DNA of 64,000 nucleotides, taken from positions 1-64,000 of the forward strand of contig CANHQP010000018.1 of NCBI GenBank assembly GCA_947462925.1. The letters run 5' to 3'. Below the pieces are notes generated by a model. It saw only the letters and a program-made list of their open reading frames with translations, was not told the DNA's origin and ran no database searches. Positions 61,001 through 64,000 of this stretch are shown here, in pieces (within the stretch, counting starts at the first letter, position 1; every line of letters starts with the position of its first letter). This DNA comes from Flavobacteriia bacterium. GTDB taxonomy: Bacteria > Bacteroidota > Bacteroidia > Flavobacteriales_D > Crocinitomicaceae. The position numbers and the translations under genes are program-made.

Positions 61001-62547
61001 CACCAACATTTGCCGCTGTTGCTCCAATTTGTGTAGGTTCAACTTTGTCTGCATTGCCATTAACATCAAACAATGGTATCACAGGAACATGGTTACCAGC
61101 CTTGGATAATACGCAGACTACGACATACACCTTCACTCCAGATGCAGGACAATGTGCTCTGACAACCACTTTGACAATTACAGTAAATCAGTTGACAGTG
61201 CCAACCTTTCTAGCAGTTGGACCAGTTTGTGTTGGATCAACAATCTCTGCATTGCCATTAACATCAACCAATGGCATCACGGGAGTATGGTCCCCGGCTT
61301 TGGATAATACCCAAACGACTACTTATACTTTCACGCCAAATGCTGGTCAATGTGCAGACATTGCAACGATGACAATCACAGTCAATTCTTTGACATCAAC
61401 GACCTTTGCAGCAGTAGCTCCAATTTGTTCAGGAGATGCATTGGCAGCACTTCCAACGACATCCAATGAAGGTGTTTTAGGAACTTGGTCACCAGCCTTG
61501 GATAACACGCAAACGACTACTTATACATTTACGCCAGATGCAGGTCAATGTGCCGATGTATCGACGTTGACTATTACAGTCAATCAGCCGGTGGTTCCAA
61601 CATTCACCGCAGTAGGACCAATTTGCGCTGGCAATACTTATACTTTGCTTGCAAGTTCACTTGAAGGCATCACAGGAACATGGTCACCAGCGATTGATAA
61701 TACCCAAACAACGACCTACACCTTTACACCAGATGCAGGACAGTGTGCTACAACCGCAACGATGACAGTGTCAGTAGTTTCATCTTCAGACGCAGCCTTT
61801 ACGGTTTCTAATTATTGTAATGGAGTGGGAGCAGCGCCAGTTGTAACAGGACTTTCAGGTGGAATATTTAGTTTCAATCCCGCAGTGACTGATGGCGCAA
61901 TCATTGATCCATCTACAGGTGTTATTATTAGCGGAGTTGAAGGGACTACTTACATTGTTCAATACACATTGACAGGTTCGTGTACGGTATTCTCTCAAGA
62001 GTTGATTTCATTTGTTGCAACACCAACAACTCCAGTATTATCCAATGATACAACTTATTGTTTGACATCTACATTTGTGAGTATGACAGCGACAAATACA
62101 GGAGGAACAACGAGTTGGTATAGTGATTTAGGGATGACAAATTTACTTGGTACTGGAACGAATCTTTTGCCATCAAATACATTGGGTACAACCACATACT
62201 ACGTGAGTGAAAACTTACAAGGTTGCCAAAGTCCAATGGACAGTGTGGTGGTAACGGTGAAAGATTGTTATGAATTTACAGCACCTTCAGCCTTCACGCC
62301 AGATGGCGATGGCGTAAACGACAGCTGGGTGATTTCAGAGTTGAGCATTCGTTATCCAAATAACAATGTAACGATATTCAACCGTTGGGGTCAAGTGTTG
62401 TATAATTCTGATGGTTATTTGATACCATGGGATGGAAGATTTGACAACAAAGATTTGCCAGTAGGATCTTATTACTACATCATCGATTTCAATGATGCCT
62501 TGGATACACCAAATGCAACAGGAATAGTAACAATCATCAGAAATTAA
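55084..62547 (+). CDS. Giant T9SS surface protein with 26 tandem Ig-like repeats
   Basis: 2487 residues. Signal peptide 1-28; a pre-peptidase-like domain (~30-140; GYNDDGCGLQSTVQFVAGYTG); a second similar domain (~155-285); a proprotein-convertase P-like domain (~320-472; DDIDMWLVSPSGQAVML, WSLHIVDDLGGDQGSMTSW); an Ig-like domain. Residues 531-2235 are 26 repeats of 65-67 residues (PTFTQVAAICSGASLSALP, NGITGTWSPALNNTATTTYT, FTPTAGQC, TMTITVNPNVT). Then two further Ig-like domains and a C-terminal gliding-motility sorting domain (SAFTPDGDGVNDSWVI, FNRWGQVLYNS). T9SS export and surface display are firm family inference; adhesion or motility is likely. It is followed after 11 bp by a PorP/SprF gene. 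Confidence 0.93.
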   Translation: MLKLYKKQFGLILFTVFLSFNSSSLYAQCAFGNNTTQNPVATFTPACTGVAEAVTTCNFGGDYFLMDVIAGNTYVVETCGGSWDSQIMVYNESTQALLGYNDDGCGLQSTVQFVAGYTGIARVLVSRYNCTTNAVCITTNVTCTSPPVNNDCASVIPAALTSPGNLTFNGTSAGATDNSVGGSLGAAQVWEAFTITECATVTINTCGTTPSFTQMFTGISTACPADFPSTFITSNSMDFTTCADGNSTAIFNNLAPGTYYVPVIGEAPDNHAYTLNISAVDFIPEPVITPASSTTFCIGGSVQLDVAEELGPDVQQTVTGGGSITIPSSGNGNPFPSVLTVAALPTSGISVYSVNIDGISHTWPDDIDMWLVSPSGQAVMLMSDVGGANDLSNFSFVIQDGAPAFSDGALNPSGTYSPTDVGAGDAGAPAGYTTTLSTFTGDVNGSWSLHIVDDLGGDQGSMTSWSMTFNVPGTSLTYTWTPATGLDVSTGISVVASPTVSTTYTVTASTPSSSCTNSQTVDVIVTPLTTPTFTQVASICSGASLSALPTASNEGITGIWSPAMNNTATTTYTFTPTAGQCANTATMTITVNPNVTPTFTQVAAICSGASLAVLPTTSNNGITGTWSPALNNTATTTYTFTPTAGQCGSTATMTITVNPNVTPTFTQVAAICSGASLSALPTTSNNGITGTWSPALNNTATTTYTFTADAGQCATTATMTITVNPNVTPTFTQVAPICLGGSLSALPTPSNNGITGSWSPAPNNTVTTTYSFTPTVGQCATTATMTISVNFNTVPTFTQLAPICSGGSFTLPNPSTNAITGTWSPVPNNTATTTYTFTPTAGQCAVTATMTVTVNPNVAPTFTQITPICSGGSFTLPNPSNNGITGSWLPVANNTTTTTYTFTPTVGQCASTGTMTVTVNPNVAPNFTQIAPICSGGVINLPTTSPNGITGTWSPAVNNTATTTYTFTPTAGLCATTATMTVTVNTNVTPNFTQIAPICSGGSLTLPTTSTNGITGSWSPGVNNTATTTYTFTPTAGQCATTTTMTVTVNTNVTPTFTQVASICSGGALASLPNPSNNGITGSWSPALNNTTTTTYTFTPTAGQCASAATMTVTVTPNVTPTFAAIAPICAGATLSALPTISTNGISGGWSPTLNNTATTTYTFTPTAGQCATTTTLTIVVTPSTTPTFTAIAPICSGGTFSLSAVSNNGVFGSWTPAFDNTVTTTYTFTPLAIPGQCSSTTTMTITVNPSLTPSFTQVSPICSGATLSALPTTSNNGVTGTWSPALNNTSTTTYTFTPTSGQCATSTTMTIVVNPNVTPNFTQIPAICSGGVITLPVVSPNGIVGSWSPAPNNTATTTYTFTPTVGQCATTTTMTITVNANVTPTFTQVGTVCFGSSFTLPTPSNNGITGTWAPAPNNTSTSSYLFTPSAGQCATNAFMGVTVVPNVIPTFNPIAPICSGASLTLPTSSTNGIIGTWSPAVNNTATTTYTFTPSAGQCAVTTTLTVTVTPNVTPTFTAVSPICAGATLTPLPSPSNEGITGTWSPALNNTATTTYTFTPTAGICATTQTLTITVNPNVTPNFVQVAPICVGGTLAALPTISPNGITGNWLPAVNNTATTTYTFTPTVGQCATTATMTIVVNPIVTPTFNPIAAICSGAALSLPTSSNEGITGTWSPAVNNTATTTYTFTPAAGQCAVTTTLTVTVTPNVTPTFTAVSPICAGATLAPLPSPSNNGISGTWSPALDNTQTTTYIFTPDAGICATSQTLTITVNPNVTPNFVQVAPICVGGTLGALPTISPNGITGTWSPAVNNTATTTYTFTPDAGLCATTATMTIVVNPIVTPTFNPIAAICEGASLILPTTSIEGITGTWSPAVNNTATTTYTFTPSAGQCAVTTTMSVTVTPNVTPTFTQVSPICAGAVLSLPTPSNEGITGTWSPAPNNTATTTYTFSPTTGVCATTQSMTVSVTPNVTPTFAAVAPICVGSTLSALPLTSNNGITGTWLPALDNTQTTTYTFTPDAGQCALTTTLTITVNQLTVPTFLAVGPVCVGSTISALPLTSTNGITGVWSPALDNTQTTTYTFTPNAGQCADIATMTITVNSLTSTTFAAVAPICSGDALAALPTTSNEGVLGTWSPALDNTQTTTYTFTPDAGQCADVSTLTITVNQPVVPTFTAVGPICAGNTYTLLASSLEGITGTWSPAIDNTQTTTYTFTPDAGQCATTATMTVSVVSSSDAAFTVSNYCNGVGAAPVVTGLSGGIFSFNPAVTDGAIIDPSTGVIISGVEGTTYIVQYTLTGSCTVFSQELISFVATPTTPVLSNDTTYCLTSTFVSMTATNTGGTTSWYSDLGMTNLLGTGTNLLPSNTLGTTTYYVSENLQGCQSPMDSVVVTVKDCYEFTAPSAFTPDGDGVNDSWVISELSIRYPNNNVTIFNRWGQVLYNSDGYLIPWDGRFDNKDLPVGSYYYIIDFNDALDTPNATGIVTIIRN
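56674..61788 (+). repeat. 26-copy tandem array of ~197-bp coding repeats
   Basis: 5115 bp encode 1705 residues in 26 units of 65-67 residues. Each unit has a conserved Cys after PI/AI (IC-x-G) and a second in GQC or a variant, about 40 residues apart. Units 15-17 (59431-60021) and 18-20 (60022-60612) form a duplicated three-unit block of exactly 591 bp. Later units (19, 23-26) share DNTQTTTYTFTPDAG whereas most early ones have NNTATTTYTFTPTAG. Confidence 0.95.
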
Positions 62548-62558
62548 TCTTTTTGATT

Positions 62559-63596
62559 ATGAATAAAAAATTAATTACCGCAGTTTTAGCGATGGTATCT
62601 TTAACAGGTATCTCGCAACAAATGCCACAGTATAGCCAATACCTTCGCAACCAGTTTATGGTCAATCCAGCTGCAGCGGGCGTTTATGATTTCACAGACA
62701 TCACGGTGAGTGGAAGATGGCAATGGATAGGATTTGACAATACACCAAAAACCGCTTATGCATCCATGAGCACCGTTTTGGGACAAAGAAAGCGCGACAC
62801 TTATAATCCAGGGATTAGAACGAGTGTTGGCGGCAACGAAAGTCCTGAGGTGAATACTGGAAGATTGAAACACGCTGTGGGCGGACAAGTAATTGCTGAC
62901 CAATATGGTGCTTTCCAGAAAATCAATTTGTCGGGAACGTATGCCATTCACTTGCCAATTACCAAAAAGTACAACTTGGCATTTGGAGCGAAAGTAGGGA
63001 TGACCAACAATACATTCTTGCAAGATAGAGCAGTTACTTTGACACCAGGTTCTGATGCTACTTACCAAACCTTTGTTGCCAACCAAAGCAATAAATTCAA
63101 TTTGGATATCGGTGCAGGATTTTACCTTTATTCCCAAAAAGTATTTGTGGGTGTTTCAGCCGATCAGTTGACAGGCGACATGGTTGAATTTGGTTCAGGA
63201 ACAGCATTTTTTGACAGACAAATCCACATGATGCTTACCGGTGGGGTGAAAATCCCAATGGGTGAAAATTTAGAACTTACGCCAGCGGTTTTGGTGAAAT
63301 TCATGAATCCAGCGCCACTAGCTATTGAAGGAAGTTTACAGTTAGAGTACAAACAACGCTATTGGTTTGGAGCTTCATACCGCCACCAAGATGCAGTTGT
63401 GGGCATGGTAGGAATGAACATCAGCACAAGATTTAAGTTTGGTTATTCATTTGATTTTTCAATCAATAGATACAATACTTACAAATCAGGCGGACATGAA
63501 TTGGTACTTGGAATTATGCTCGGAAGAAATCGTCCAGGAGCAAATCCTCCAGCATCGACATCAGGTTCAACGACAACAACGCCAACTACTTTTTAA
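62559..63596 (+). CDS. PorP/SprF-like outer-membrane protein of the type IX secretion system
   Basis: A 345-residue protein from ATG at 62559 (a TTG two codons upstream is less likely) with a signal peptide (NKKLITAVLAMVSLTGISQ). Hallmarks of PorP/SprF: QMPQYSQYLRNQFMVNPAAAGVYDFTD and SGRWQWIGFDNTPKTAYASMS; the rest is a series of amphipathic strands (FGAKVGMTNNTF, NLDIGAGFYLYSQKVFVGVSADQL). In Flavobacterium, SprF is needed for SprB secretion or attachment; here it follows the giant repeat protein by 11 bp. A Pro/Ser/Thr-rich tail ends the protein. Confidence 0.93.
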   Translation: MNKKLITAVLAMVSLTGISQQMPQYSQYLRNQFMVNPAAAGVYDFTDITVSGRWQWIGFDNTPKTAYASMSTVLGQRKRDTYNPGIRTSVGGNESPEVNTGRLKHAVGGQVIADQYGAFQKINLSGTYAIHLPITKKYNLAFGAKVGMTNNTFLQDRAVTLTPGSDATYQTFVANQSNKFNLDIGAGFYLYSQKVFVGVSADQLTGDMVEFGSGTAFFDRQIHMMLTGGVKIPMGENLELTPAVLVKFMNPAPLAIEGSLQLEYKQRYWFGASYRHQDAVVGMVGMNISTRFKFGYSFDFSINRYNTYKSGGHELVLGIMLGRNRPGANPPASTSGSTTTTPTTF

Positions 63597-63671
63597 GAAA
63601 TAGAATCGCCTCTCAAAGGGTAAGAAAGGGATTAAAAAGCCAAGCAAAAACATTAGCAAAACGCAATTAAA

Positions 63672-64000
63672 ATGAAACAAGGATATACATTAGTACTATT
63701 TTTTCTATTCTCAACCGTTTACAGCGCCAATGCCCAGTTTTGGGATTTCAGTCCGGCTACAAAGTTGAGTGAAACCATCAATTCCAATGCAGAGGAAAGT
63801 ATGCCGATGTTTTCGAAAGATAGTTCGACTTTGTATTTTGTGAGAACCTTTGATGCCAAAAATTCAGGTGGAGCGATTGACCAAGATATTTGGTATAGCA
63901 GCAAAAACGAGAAAGGTTTTTATGGCAAAAGTGAGAAACTGACAGCGCTCAACAATAAACTTAACAACGCGGTTTGTGGAATGAATGCAGATGGTACTTC
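63672..64000 (+). CDS. Secreted PD40/OmpA-type protein, truncated by the window edge
   Basis: The frame is open from ATG 63672 to the end of the window (109 codons). It begins with a signal peptide (QGYTLVLFFLFSTVYSANAQ), then PATKLSETINSNAEESMPMFSKDSSTLYFVRTFDAKNSGG and DQDIWYSSKNEKG, the opening of a WD40-like PD40 propeller. Proteins of this kind, often ending in an OmpA domain, commonly follow PorP/SprF in T9SS-associated operons. Only the N-terminal 4-5% to 20% of the expected length is present, so the OmpA part cannot be confirmed. Confidence 0.78.
   Translation, partial: MKQGYTLVLFFLFSTVYSANAQFWDFSPATKLSETINSNAEESMPMFSKDSSTLYFVRTFDAKNSGGAIDQDIWYSSKNEKGFYGKSEKLTALNNKLNNAVCGMNADGT

Noticed and set aside
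62601-63137. 178-codon minus-strand frame in the PorP/SprF gene.
   Set aside because: Antisense shadow of a well-recognised gene; no plausible start or family.
1-64000. tRNA, rRNA, transposase, integrase or phage genes.
   Set aside because: None recognised on either strand; the window shows no mobile-element signature apart from the tandem repeats and one decayed surface-protein fragment.

Overview
The window is A+T-rich chromosomal DNA from a member of the Bacteroidota, most likely order Flavobacteriales. My guess is a Crocinitomicaceae/Fluviicola-like lineage, but the family is not proven. The evidence is several proteins with type IX secretion (T9SS) C-terminal sorting domains (gliding-motility-associated CTD and a type A domain), a PorP/SprF-like outer-membrane protein, promoters of the Bacteroidota form TTG-N17-23-TAnnTTTG, almost no Shine-Dalgarno sequences, and typical family members (DUF2132/VF530, DUF3820, DUF6702, WG repeats, LytS/LytTR). 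No rRNA, tRNA, CRISPR array, transposase or prophage was recognised.

Layout. 1-765 holds five tandem copies of a ~158-bp non-coding repeat, followed by ettA. 2.5-11.9 kb carries envelope and housekeeping genes: a GT-C-like membrane protein, DUF2132, an overlapping pair (phosphodiester glycosidase lipoprotein plus lysozyme-like membrane protein), a SIMPL protein, pepD, DUF3820, a decayed fragment of a T9SS protein, a T9SS type A protein and a thioesterase. 12.0-14.7 kb has a T9SS type B surface protein and a small secreted protein. 14.9-18.4 kb is a tight metallo-hydrolase / AlkB / GMC oxidoreductase cluster. 18.4-23.1 kb on the minus strand is a parallel beta-helix lipoprotein, rarA, an LpxL-like acyltransferase and a Ycf48-like lipoprotein. 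23.3-28.9 kb on the plus strand has rpmE2, a WG-repeat protein, an AAC(3)-like acetyltransferase, menB, mscS and a PaaI-type thioesterase. 28.9-31.8 kb has a protein of the so-called toxin-23 family beside a LytS/LytTR two-component pair. 31.8-40.7 kb is largely stress and maintenance: CvfB, UspA, DbpA-like helicase, M1 peptidase, DUF6702, DUF1345, a flavoprotein disulfide reductase homologue and a YkgJ-like cysteine cluster protein.

40.8-44.8 kb encodes a 1338-residue glycine-rich/SprB-repeat surface protein. It is followed by a SiaB-like kinase, an HDAC-like deacetylase and TspO. On the opposite strand (47.2-50.9 kb) an operon holds a STAS-like protein, a PAS-GAF-SpoIIE phosphatase, a CaiB/BaiF CoA-transferase and a GNAT acetyltransferase. 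The SiaB-like kinase, SpoIIE phosphatase and STAS-like protein together look like a partner-switching signalling set. 51-54.5 kb holds an RlpA-like protein, tex and a lipoprotein of unknown function.

The right end (54.6-64.0 kb) is the most striking part. An apparent operon encodes a small secreted protein, a 2487-residue T9SS surface protein with 26 tandem ~66-residue Ig-like repeats, a PorP/SprF-like protein and the start of a secreted, probably PD40/OmpA-type protein cut by the window edge. This is the architecture of SprB-SprF type adhesin/gliding loci. The repeat array shows higher-order duplications of recent origin and probably varies between strains.
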